64,000 nucleotides of DNA from Blastomussa wellsi (lineage: Eukaryota; Cnidaria; Anthozoa; Scleractinia; Plerogyridae). The stretch lies in contig OX393561.1 of the NCBI GenBank assembly GCA_947652115.1, forward strand, positions 32,522,679-32,586,678, in the 5' to 3' direction. Each line of letters opens with the position of its first letter. Within the stretch, counting starts at the first letter, position 1. Positions 35,070-58,795 of the stretch are shown here, piece by piece. The translations under genes and the position numbers were made by a program. Below the pieces are notes generated by a model. The model saw nothing but the letters and a program-made list of their open reading frames with translations, made no database searches and was not told the origin of the DNA.

Positions 35070-38000
35070 ATGGCAAAGCCTCTTTATGGAAACTTTTACT
35101 TCTTATTTATCTGTTGGGTTCATCTCCTCGATCAGTTGGCAGTGGTAGTCACAAGGGAAGGTGTTCTAAATCACCTCGAAGACGTTGTTTTTCCGCCGAA
35201 TTTTCTTCCATCTAACGATCCAGATATCCCAGCTGGGCACTTGCAAATGTTTGGTCTACAAAGACCGCCCAACGGCCCGGTCGTGGAATATAACACGGTG
35301 TTAAAACCTCAAGAGTTCTGGGAGACCCACGTCAGCAAATATGAACCGCTTGTGTTCCGCCAGGCTCTCGCAAACTCGCCCGCGACACAGAAATGGAAGG
35401 ACGAATATTTAAAGGAAAAATATGGCGACTTGGACGTGTTAACAGAGCTGAAAACTGAGAATAGAACGCACGGTGTTACGGCGCGAATGTTGCTGGGTGA
35501 TTTTATTGATGTCTATGAAAAGAAAAATCTTTACATCGTCACAGTGTTACCCGATCCAATGAGACAAGATCTTCCGGTTAGTAGTTGTTTATGTTGTGGC
35601 AATATTTGTTTGTAAATTCAGTCAGTACGTTTTTGTTCGATTGTTGTTGTGTTAATAGAGCAACTTCTTGTGTTTATAAGCGCGGAAATCGTATTGAAAT
35701 ACTCTTCTCAATATTTTCTAATATTAACTTTTGTAAGTGGTAATCTTTTGTCAAGTGATTATTATCAATTCTAATGAACAAATTTATACACACACCGCAG
35801 CACCTGTTTCTCAGCTGAATAAATAATTTATAAACTGGTCAAATCTGAACTTGAGTCAGAGAAATGATGCTACCCATTCTGGTCCCCAAAACCGCTTTGT
35901 TTTTTGCCCCTCAGGCCCAGCCGGCTTTAAGAGGGACAACATCCGTTGCGTGACGACCCAGACAACGACCGCGATAGAGAGAAGGGTTTCCCTACCTACT
36001 TGCAAACAGGGTTTAACTTAGACTTCTTGTATAGTCTGAAGAAAAAGTTCTTTTCCTTGCTTTTTTGGGAGGGAGTGTCACAACTTTTTGAACACTATTT
36101 TGCGCACTTACCGATATAGTATGACATCCTTTGACAGCCGACTCTCTATTTCCAAATTAGTTACTTCCTTGTATTATGTGTGGCACATTCAAGGACTTCA
36201 TACATGAGCTCAATTTCTGGATGAGCTCAGGCGGAACACGATCTGTGATTCATTTTGATGCAGACCATAATATTCACTGTCTTGTCGCGGGCCGCAAGGA
36301 CTTCATAATGATCCATCCTGATTTTGCACCAATTCTGAATCTAACGAAGGTGAGTCCGTTTCAGTAACCCATTACGAGATTAGCCCATCTTCGCATATGT
36401 AAATTTGCCTATAAAACGCAAGCACGGCTAAGCACCTTAAATTTGCTAAAGTAGTGTCATTTTTGGCTTTATTTTTCAGCCACCGCAGTTTGGCTCCGGT
36501 TTTTCAAGTATTAATCCTGACGTGGTTGATCTGAATCTGTACCCTGATGTTCTAAAAGTGGAATGGACGTATAGTACACTTGAACCAGGCGACTGTATTT
36601 TTATTCCCTCTGGTAAGCTACACCGCTGTCCTCAATCACTTTAGAGAAGCCGGCTAACTACGTTCCCGTTTCCCAATTGGCTTTAAAATCTGTTGTTAAG
36701 TTTTCCGGGGAGTAACGGCGATCATTGTGTCTGTGCTTCGATCTCTTCTACCAAAGGGATCTTATTTGTTTCCCTTTCCGGTTTTCTTATGAAAGAGACG
36801 CCTGAACGACAAGCACGGACATTTACATCCGTGCTTTCTACCCCCTTTCACGTGGGTTGTTAATGTAAATGTATTTCCGCAATCAGATTCAGGTCATATT
36901 CACCAACTTGGTTTACACATTCACCAAGTACGTTCTTCATACAAAGGTACTGAACCGAGCTATAGTCGCTGTTCACCCAATTCGCCCCTCCCACAAGCTT
37001 AAGAAGAAGAATCTTTTTGCGTTCAGTTAAATACTCATTTTACCATCAGGTTACATTCACCAAGTGCGTTCATACAAAGGCAACCGAACTATCTCCGCTA
37101 CAGTGCTGTTCACTGCGTCGCTGGACGACACGTTTGATGATTCTAGCTGTGAAAATGAGACGTACGAGTACCGTTCGCTCAGTGAAGCCAAAGTACACTG
37201 GACGTACAACAAAGGAGATAAGACTATCGACATGGGATATCAGAATATAGAGAAATTCAGACAAACTATACTGTCTGGATTTGAGGAACTGAAGGTAATG
37301 AAGGCTTTGTAAGGTGTTTCAAGAGTGAAAAAATGTTAGAGAGAAACATATTCATGCACTCTGTACGTTCGCAACTATTTAGATACAGACTGTTGCTAAA
37401 CGTGCCTGCCTGTCTGTGGGATTGTCTCTTTGTCTTACTGAATGATTGATTGGCTGACTGACTGACTTAGACGCATGTTTAGCTGACTGACTGACAGACA
37501 GACAGACTTGCTTGCTGACCGACCGACCGACACACTTGCTGAATGGCTGGCAGACTAACTGATTTTCTGGCTGGCTCAGTGGTTGACTTACGAACTGAAT
37601 GACTTGCTGGCTCGGTAGTTGACTGACTGGCTGACTACCTGGCTCAGTGGTTGACTGCTTGATGGACGCATGTTTGGCTGACTGACTGACTGAAGATCAC
37701 TAGCTTGTTATATATCAAAGCATTGACAGCAGTTTACTGTTCTCTTTCGTAGACTGATGCCCTAACTGAACGACATTTTTCCGAACTGTTAGAAGATATG
37801 TTTGAACTTGACGAAGACGATGCAGAAAGCATTCAAAGGGACACCCGTGAAATTTACCGCAAGTTCCTGGACCCTGATGGAAAGGGCTTCTTAACACGTG
37901 ATGACGTCAAAGCTCTTTCCCAGGAAAATTTAAAGCAAATTTGTCGGCGCTCCGAGGCTCCTCATGGCCCTGTCGCTGGGGCCCCCGGTGATAGAGGAGC

Positions 38001-38076
38001 CGCGTACAAGTCAAGGATGGAGAGCAGAGCAGAAACAGAGAAAGATGCAAAGAACGAAGGAAGAGACGAGTTGTAA
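35070..38076 (+). CDS. JmjC-domain oxygenase with EF-hand and ER-retention tail
   Basis: Five coding exons: 35070-35576, 36161-36349, 36480-36612, 37050-37294 and 37753-38076. All junctions are GT-AG and keep the frame, giving 465 residues. The N-terminus (MAKPLYGNFYFLFICWVHLL) looks like a signal peptide. The JmjC core supplies the Fe(II) ligands H200 and D202 (SVIHFDADHN) and the distal His280 (YIHQV); K215 or a neighbour could hold 2-oxoglutarate. Residues 398-409 (DPDGKGFLTRDD) form one EF-hand loop. The protein ends RDEL, a KDEL-type retrieval signal, which points to the ER lumen. The substrate is unknown; protein hydroxylation is more likely than histone demethylation given the location. 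The nearest kin may be the small cupin-type JmjC proteins such as JMJD8, but I do not assign a symbol. Confidence 0.85.
36890..36985 (+). pseudogene. Decayed duplicate of the start of JmjC exon 4
   Basis: The intron carries CATTCACCAAGTACGTTCTTC and CATACAAAGG, closely matching the true exon 4 start at 37050 (CATTCACCAAGTGCGTT then CATACAAAGG) up to CGCTGTTCAC. Frame-breaking indels and a second partial copy (CATATTCACCAAC) precede it. It would encode the metal-binding IHQ again but looks non-functional. Confidence 0.6.
37440..37697. repeat. Degenerate (TGAC)n array in JmjC intron 4
   Basis: Repeated TGACTGACTGAC, with diverged GGCTGGC and CTTGCTG variants, fills most of the intron between exons 4 and 5. 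The same tetranucleotide on the opposite strand fills intron 3 of the SAM/retropepsin gene. Confidence 0.75.
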
Positions 38077-38220
38077 AATATAAAAAATCTAACAATAATT
38101 ACAAGAAAAATATGGGCTAAACTCCCATTTGTCAACTGAAGCTTATATTCAGGACACAGAATCTCCCTCGTATAGCCGTTGATCGAATCGCGGTTACGCG
38201 ATGCCAATTGCTATTTATTG

Positions 38221-38280
38221 ATTAAAGCTATTAAAAATGAAACCAACAAGATCTAATGCAAGGAGCATAGTATTAATAAA
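38221..38280 (+). terminator. Poly(A) signals of the JmjC gene
   Basis: ATTAAA at 38221 and AATAAA at 38275 lie 145 and 199 bp past the stop codon, a normal distance for a 3' end. Confidence 0.5.
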
Positions 38281-39460
38281 GACGAAATTTGGTTTATATT
38301 TGTAGCGTAAACCGCTACAAATAAACTGCTTCCACTAAAACTAATAGAATGGCCATAAATCGGCTCGAAGACCACACAGGAGGGAAAAAACCACTCAACA
38401 AAAGTAAGGTAAGACGATTTTTATTCAAATTGCTACATTTTCATAGGTTATAGAAACAATCGTTATTTTGCAAATCGCTCGAGTCACGTAACAATACAAA
38501 GGTCAACATATAAATCGAGCTTGGGCAACCTGTGGACAAATGAGGCGGAATGGCCAAGGCTAATTGACCTGACTTCTATCGACGGTGCAACTTCATTTGA
38601 ACGAAGAGGCTGTGAACAGCCAAGCACAAGTTTTGTGTTGTATAATCAACAGCCAACACGCGAAACGCCAAACTGGGCGATTTGAGCGATGAGTGCTAAG
38701 AGAAATCATTTATTTCCTCAACTATCAATTATAGTCAACTCGTGATGGGAGGCGGCTGAATAAAACTCTGTCAAATATGCCATTTCCGAATTACCTTTTG
38801 CCCGTGTCAAGGAGTCTTCGTGCGAAAACATTGCTGTGAAACTGTATTTCACCTGTCGTCCATTTCCATGCAAATCAAAGTCAATTTTTGGCACCATCAT
38901 CAACATGGCGTTATTCGTCCCTTGCTTTTAAAATTGTTTCATGCCCTCCATTTGCTTTTTAAGTTACGCCAATGACGCATCGGTTCGTTCTTCTTCAACT
39001 CCTTTTATTCTGATAGAATTACAAGCAGAGGCGAATGTGCACCTTCGGACTTTTGGGGGCTGTAACCTGCATGCCCCAAAAAAGTACACAATTTTCGAAT
39101 GCTTTAGCAGTAAAACGGTATACAACGGCCCAAAAATTGCTATTGCTTTTGCCGCCGAATCCTGAGCGTTTTGCTCGAAAACTGTCGCAAATTTTCGCAA
39201 CCGGGGAGGGGGGTCGGTGGGCTGCAGTACCCCCGGCTCGTACGACAATGATTACAAGTGACTATCCGGAAACAAATACATGTTACAACCGATACTTTAA
39301 ATAAATTGTACATCGACTTGTACTGAAAACTCAATCCCTTTCAATTAAAGAAACGAGAGCTTGGTTTTCCGGGTCATCAACAACGAGGTTTAAATTAACG
39401 TGCAGAAAAATTTGTTTCCTAAAGAATGACAAAATGACACGATGAATGAGGTCGGGAAAG
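38281..39460. other. Spacer between the convergent JmjC and GMDS genes
   Basis: No gene recognised. The two genes converge here. A G-rich block at about 39205-39215 is a possible capped-repeat remnant. Confidence 0.4.
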
Positions 39461-39461
39461 A

Positions 39462-39467
39462 TTTATT
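39462..39467 (-). terminator. AATAAA poly(A) signal for GMDS
   Basis: On the minus strand this is AATAAA, 286 bp past the GMDS stop codon. Confidence 0.4.
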
Positions 39468-39752
39468 AATACCTTTGTTTAAAAAACGCAGGGATCCACT
39501 GAATTTATGCTGGGTCCATGGGACCATCTCAAAATAAATAGAAGAAGGAACAGTGCGAAATATATATATTTTTACAACATTTTTTGTGCCACCACCCCTC
39601 TTGCCCGAATATATCTTAATTAATTTAAATATCCAATCTTTTACTATCTAAAAAGCAAACATTTGTGCTAACCTGTTTGCACGCATGCGTACACAAGTTG
39701 GGTACAGTTTGTTTGCTCAAAAATATTTTTGGACTTTGATTTTAACGTGTAA

Positions 39753-53038
<13,286 letters not shown>

Positions 53039-54336
53039 TGTATCTGAGATCTCAAATTAGTAAAAGGCTACAACAGCCGGCATGGACGATGTAATATTTG
53101 AAATGATTTAACTACGCTATTAAATAGAAAAAAAGCGCTGTTCACTAGTTTACCGAGGCTATCCGATATGTGTCGCCTGGAGACGCGCGGCAAGCCGAAA
53201 GAACTTTTCGACTTTTATCACTTTTAGGGTCCACTTTTTAGGGCCTGTTTATATGGACTAGAGTTATCTATCTCTGGTAGAGGGTCCCCTATACTTTTTT
53301 CGTGACAGGTGAATGGGCATTTTTGCTTTGCGTGAATGAGGACTTATTTTTTCCATGATTAGTGAATCAATATTTTTCCGTCCTGATCGGGAAACTGGTT
53401 CCCGATTTTTTTGGTGATCCGTGAAATATGCATTTACTTACGCGTGATTTGTGAACCAATGACTATTGCGGGAATAATTTTTCACCTTTTTGAAGATTTT
53501 AGCGTCATTAGAGCTCATAAACTACAACACTAGAAAACGAAGGAGAATGCCTGTCCGAAAAGTTCAAAACTGAATGTTTTGGGGGCTCACGGATTTTAAA
53601 ACGTTAAAACCGTGAGCCCCAAAAACATTGCACATTAGGGACCTTAAGCAAACCACGACGGCAACGTCAACGAGAACGTCGCTAAACAAAAGATTTAATT
53701 TGGAGTACAATAGCTCTGCACGTGCGCTATAATTCTTTGTACATTTCTTTGCCGTCCTCTGCAAAACAACAACGTGAAATGACCAATTTCTGAGTACTTT
53801 GGAAAACGTGAACCTCTACTGCTAAATTTTCATTTTTCTGTTTTAAAATAACCGCCGTCCTTATATTTTCTACATGAACTACGTTTGAAAGCGATAGATG
53901 CACCGAATACATCAAGGCAATTGCGAGATTCGTGCGTAAAATATAAATTCATTTTTAAGCAGGCGTCGTCCTAGCCGCATCTAGCGCAGGACTTCAGCCA
54001 TTTCCTGCACGTAGTTCTTGTGGGTGTTTTGTTGTTCACACCCAAGCACATGCTCTAGTAGGAGCGTAATTTGTACTACAAAGATTTAGTATAAAATAAG
54101 TTCCATCTTTGAATATTGTAGTTTAATCCTGACGAAGTCTCACTAGCAGTCAAAACCGGTCGATTTAGGACTCAGTTATACAAGATTAGTTGTTGCTGCG
54201 TGCTGCTTATTGGTGACAAGGATGAAAGTGGTACTGAAGACAAAACTTGTCGTTTTTGAGAACCACTCGCTGGTGTTCGCGTTCGTTCCATTTCAAATCT
54301 GTCCACCGTGCTGACGAGCCCTGATAAAAGGGCGTA
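53039..54336. other. 5' flank of GMDS, no other gene recognised
   Basis: Non-coding. Contains a foldback at about 53573-53640 (GGGGGCTCACGG against CCGTGAGCCCC around TTTTAAAACGTTAAAA). Confidence 0.5.
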
Positions 54337-54495
54337 ATAGACCAATTTCGATATTTTAAAATTCAGCCAAAAACAATAGACCTCAGAACGAGGCTCCGGG
54401 GTATAAATTATAGAGTTTGTGGGATTTATTCCCCGGAGCCTCGCAGTGATGTCTATTGTATTAGGCTGAATATTAAAATATCGAAATTGGTCTAT
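54337..54495. mobile_element. MITE, ATAGACCAATTT family, copy 2
   Basis: ATAGACCAATTTCGATATTT at left and the complement AAATATCGAAATTGGTCTAT at right, with the inner mirrored block ACAATAGACCTCA..CGAGGCTCCGGG. Same architecture and length as the element at 31729. Confidence 0.8.
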
Positions 54496-54880
54496 TGTAT
54501 AGCTATACATCAAAATCCATTATTGTCAACAGATGCATTTTTTATTAATTTTTGCCAACTGTCAAAATTTAAAATAAATTGGACAGTTTTTGCTCAAAAT
54601 CGTGTAAAATCGTAAGGCAACAGATCACACAAGGTGTGGGCTGTCTGTTTTTGTGAAGATTTTCTGTCTCACTTAGGTCTCCTCAAGGCTTGTTTAGGGT
54701 TACATTTGAAGCAATATAGAAATGCATATTTTTTGGTTTCCTTTATCGGTCAAAAAAGCTTGAGCCATGCCCATATTGGTCCTTCATGTGTTAAATTCAA
54801 AATTTCCAACAAGCATCCCTGTATGTTTCATATGGGAGTCAAGCTACCTCTCTCCTCCAACATGTTATTAAACCTCAATA
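54496..54880. other. Non-coding stretch, no gene recognised
   Basis: Nothing supportable seen. Confidence 0.4.
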
Positions 54881-55075
54881 GCATAAGCGTACGGGCAATT
54901 TTTTGCCAGGGGGGAGGAGGAGGGGGGGGTGGGGCAGTGAACCAATTGCCCAAAAAATTCTCCCATGTTGCCTTGTCCAAATTTCTCTTGCATGCTGCCC
55001 AGAAAATCAGAGTTGGGGTGGGGGGGGGGGGGAGCTGCAGGCCCCCCTGGCCCCCCCGTCCCATACGCCTATGCT
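54881..55075. repeat. G/C-capped inverted repeat, copy 2
   Basis: Starts CATAAGCGTACGGGCAATTT and ends with the approximate complement CCCATACGCCTATG. Each end leads into a long G or C run, including a 14-G tract at about 55019-55033. The interior shares GCCTTGTCCAAATTTCT-type words with the element at 3239. Confidence 0.6.
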
Positions 55076-55525
55076 CAATAGACTTTCAAACCTTTTAGTG
55101 GTATTATCCAGAATCTTTTCTCTGGGAGGACTCTTTCACCAAGAGATGTTGACTGCTGAAGGCAATATAAAATTGCTTATTGAGCTGAGTAAATATCACA
55201 TGCACAACCAACTTCTTCAGTTAACTTATTTATTGTTTAGAACCTTATTTTAATACATCGGAACTCTATAATATGACTATCACTGCAAATATTTGGAAAT
55301 AGTAATTCGAGATCAAAGAATAAGAGTCTGTTAGCAGCCAGTCCCATCTGAATTGATGAAGACCTATAAAAGATAAAGAGACACAAATTTAAAAAGATAG
55401 AAAACCCTTCAGATTTCACACAGTTTTTTGATGCATCAAGCCATAAAGTTGTAGACAAAACCAGTTGCTGATTTAGGGTAAAACTTAAGAATTATATTAT
55501 GAGCTCGGGATTTCTATTCAAACAA
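55076..55525. other. Non-coding stretch, no gene recognised
   Basis: Nothing supportable seen. Confidence 0.4.
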
Positions 55526-55681
55526 TAGTGGTTTTGTCTTGGTACTATCAACAGATAGTTGCCCCACGGAAATTTGATGTTCTCGAAACAAATATATTCA
55601 ATGCTAATACGTTAGTTGTAAGAACATCAAATCTAAAAGGGGCAACTATCAAACCGATAGTTCCATGACAACAACACGCTA
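55526..55681. mobile_element. 156-bp MITE-like foldback
   Basis: TAGTGGTTTTGTCTTGGTAC at left is mirrored by GTTCCATGACAACAACACG at right. Inside, ATAGTTGCCCC and AAATTTGATGTTCT are mirrored by AGAACATCAAAT and GGGGCAACTAT. No coding capacity. Confidence 0.7.
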
Positions 55682-56083
55682 CTGTCTTTATTGTTCATCA
55701 CTAAATTTTATTCTGCATGCACATTCAAATACAAGCATCTTTGAAAGTTGAAATGTAACAAACAAAACCCAGACAAGAAACCAACTAAATACAAAACCTA
55801 ATAAATTCAGAATTTCTTTGTCAGTTGTTTCTCTCCATGGATGAACGCTATCGCATCACATGATCAATTTAAGCCAACAAGAATCAGAGAAAATTTAGTG
55901 GTGAACTATAATGCGTGACACTAGGGAAACCACCCAACTGTGGAACAGGCCTGGACGTTTGCCTTGTGCCCCACCCAGTTTGTTCTGCTGCCCGGCCTAC
56001 TTTTGTCTCTGTTTCAACCGCTGCTTTGTACAAATTTGACATTTGGGTTCTTTGCTGAAAAAAGCATTGAATAAGCGGTCAAA

Positions 56084-57517
56084 TAGCCTGTTCCAGGCAT
56101 TTGGTTAGTGGGGAATGGCGCAAAGGAAAAAGGCGAGCGAAAAAATAGGCAGGGGGAATGGGGAGAGGAAATGAAAGATCACCTGCGGGCTTTTTTTACA
56201 AAAGCTGTTTCCGCCCACTTTTGACCTCCGACAGTGATGTGGCCACCATGGTTAGGCCTACATGATTTTTTTCAACATGTAATAGTCAGTTTAGAGCTTC
56301 ACACAAACGAGTGTATCTTTTATGAATCTGCCCCTTTTGTACAAATTATGGTAAGGTCCTTGAATGTTTACATTGGCCCTGAAAAGCCCCAATGGGGAGT
56401 GGTCAATTAAGTAATTATTATTATTATTATTGAATATTTCACGAAGCAATGGTTGGTTTTGGATAAAATGCCAGTTTTGCATTAGTATTTGTTTGAAGTT
56501 TGGCAATGCTGGTTGATATTGCGTTATGGAAGGCAAGATTCGCTTGTTTTGTTTATATTTTGGTGGAAGCTCTCTGTCCTCAAATTTAATCTCTGAGAGT
56601 GCAGCTGGAACAAGAGTTTCGGGAAACCCTCTTTCAATAAGATGTATTATGAATTGTGCGATGTTAGCTTGAAGTGAGGATCTTGAGGAGCTACAGTAGT
56701 TCTAAGAAGTCTGAGTGCTTTGTCATTTATAAATCCCTTCCTGACAGCAGTGGGTCTTAGCTGGAGAAATGTGTGTACTGAAAAGGTTCAGAATGTTTAG
56801 ATTAGGTTTAAAGTCTGCTATAAATGTATTTGTACCACCTTTGAAAACGCTGGCATCCAAGAATCTGGTACCTGTGATATTTCAGCCATAAATTTGAAAG
56901 GAAAATGAAAGTTATTTGCTTGTTCAATAAACTGGGCTATTTCACCGTTGTTTGTCCACTCTTTCCCAAGGCTTCATCAAGTCCTTCGTCCAGTCCAATT
57001 ACTGCTGCAACAACTCCTATACCATTAAAATGTTCTACTTGATCTTTTATAATGGCTGCTAGTGGAGTAATCACTGTAATCATAGAAATGGTATCAGGAT
57101 CATTGATTTTGTTTATCTGTTCATTGTCATTATGCGAGGAAAGAGTTGAAAAATCATGCTCTTTCCAAAGCCAGTTGGAAGGATTATGAACAAACTTTCC
57201 CGAGAACAATATCCTTCAAGCAATCTTTTTGTTCTTCGCGAAAAGAATCAACATGAGGAAAATCCTTTTGTGCGTTATTCAACGTTTTCAAAGAACAGAA
57301 TGCGTGACTCTGCCAAACATCTCTCTGCACCATAATATCACATATCACATCGAGTGTTGACAATTCCTGTAAAAACTGGCCAATCAGCGGGTATACCAGA
57401 ACAAGCTTTTGCCCACAGGCATTCTTTCATTTCCTCTCCCCATTCCCCCTCCCTATTTTGCTCTCGTTTTTCCTTTTTGTCTATCCCCACTAACCAAAAT
57501 ATGCCTGGAACAGGCTA
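56084..57517. mobile_element. 1434-bp transposon with ~107-bp inverted ends, carries helicase fragment
   Basis: Left (56084-56191) and right (57411-57517) ends are imperfect inverted repeats of about 107 bp, both starting TAGCCTGTTCCAGGCAT and including GGGGGAATGGGGAGAGGAAA. Immediately outside lie GCGGTCAAA and GCGGTAAAA, which fits a 9-bp target duplication with one change. Long ends plus a 9-bp duplication suggest a Mutator-like element. No transposase is present; the interior carries a RecQ-like helicase fragment on the minus strand. Confidence 0.7.
56937..57310 (-). pseudogene. Broken RecQ-like helicase fragment
   Basis: On the minus strand successive frames carry FREEQKDCLKDIV, then after a frame change IILPTGFGKSMIFQLFPRIM (the Walker A motif PTGFGKS of RecQ-type superfamily 2 helicases), then after a second break ITPLAAIIKDQVEHFNGIGV, which matches the motif Ia region. 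Two frame breaks plus absence of the DEAH and later motifs make it non-functional. It lies wholly inside the transposon at 56084-57517. Confidence 0.7.
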
Positions 57518-58461
57518 GCGGTAAAAAGAAGAGCAATTCAATGGGAAATTCAATGAAAGTTCGGTTAAAAAATGTTTTCTATTTCCTTTGAGTGGTTGTG
57601 TCTAAAGTTTGGTCAAAATTTTGTTTCTGTTGTTAAAGAAATATATTTAACCAAGATAGTTCTTCTAGCACGGTTCAAAGGGAGCAACTGTCAACAACGG
57701 TGTCGGCAATCAGACACAGCATGCCAGGCTTAGGAATTTCTGGAATTTGTCAACAAAAAGTGGGTGGAACGGTAATACAAAAATCCGGGTTTATTCCGCA
57801 GATTGGTGGTTTCCATAGTAATTGAAATCTAATAGCCACTCAAAACTTAACAAGATTATCCAAATCTTCTCGACAGAGATAGAACGCAAGTAGATGTATA
57901 ATTCCAATTGATTCTAATGTACATGTATCAGCCAATTCGAAGAGGTTCTATTTTTCTCTTATAATAAGCAATAAAAAAAATCAGACAGAAAAACCCTCTG
58001 GCGTCCAGGGTAAACATTTTTTTATGGTTTCATGAGGTTTTACATAAAGTTATTTAACATTTCAGAACATCTCCCTCACTCACCATCAAGAAGATTTTCA
58101 ACACAACTTATGACGTTTACATGCATACTGCTGTCTTAAAATTTATCTGTGAAATAGTATAGTATTTTGCGGGAAGATATATATTTTAACCAAATAATGC
58201 TGATTATTAATTACAGCCTATAAATTACAATGTTGTGCATCGTATAAGGTAGATTGATTATTTCCGACAATCGAAAATACCCAAATAAAGTTTACGAGAG
58301 ATAAGAAGCACCCAACAAGACCACGTCAGCGGGAGGCTATTAAACGAACTAGCGAAAACGTCAACAAAATGAAAACAAAAGTTCACAGGCAATTCTGAGC
58401 GGAGATTTTTAGCGTCCACATAACGTTGAGCTTAAAAAAATATACGACAGGAAGAACTCAC
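57518..58461. other. Non-coding stretch, no confirmed gene
   Basis: A good minus-strand splice donor (GATG then GTGAGT, about 58079-58084) is visible, but no exon that keeps frame with the candidate exon at 58462 was found. Confidence 0.35.
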
Positions 58462-58521
58462 CGACTTCACCTGGAAGATGAGAGCTAAGAGCAGGCATGT
58501 TTGAACAGACACCGAAACCAT
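58462..58521 (-). CDS. Candidate first exon encoding a signal peptide
   Basis: Twenty codons from ATG, peptide MVSVSVQTCLLLALIFQVKS, ending at a consensus GTGAGT donor in phase 0. The hydrophobic core fits a signal peptide. It would be transcribed away from the SAM/retropepsin gene. No in-frame second exon was identified and the peptide could be chance, so this is tentative. Confidence 0.25.
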
Positions 58522-58527
58522 AATCCA

Positions 58528-58566
58528 GCCGCCATCTTTAATTTCTGTTTTTTGTTGTGACGTCAC
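58528..58566. promoter_or_regulatory. YY1-like and CRE sites in a possible divergent promoter
   Basis: GCCGCCATCTT (58528-58538; AAGATGGCGGC on the minus strand) is the YY1 core. GTGACGTCAC (58557-58566) is a full palindromic cAMP-response element. They lie about 230-270 bp upstream of the ATG at 58796. A CCAATCAG word at about 58679 adds an NF-Y-like site. Confidence 0.5.
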
Positions 58567-58795
58567 ATTAAATAACAATAGATTGCGAGTTTAGATCTGG
58601 GCAAGTTCAGACAAGTAGAGCGTCCTCTGAACCTTCGTGACATACATTTTCCCTCGCAAGAGTATTCGATTCCAAACAGCCAATCAGAAACAATGAACAA
58701 TAATAAAACACCAATCAACAACGGAATAATTTCCAAGCCATAACGCGCTAGGAATCAAAGTGAATTCATTTGACTTATGTCTTGTGCCGATTGCA

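Noticed and set aside
54634..55253. Long open frames of 154 and 116 codons
   Set aside because: They run through the G-run repeat at 54881-55075, giving artificial poly-glycine stretches.
58079..58130. Second exon of the candidate signal-peptide gene
   Set aside because: A good donor is present, but with the available acceptor the reading frame from 58462 meets a stop codon.
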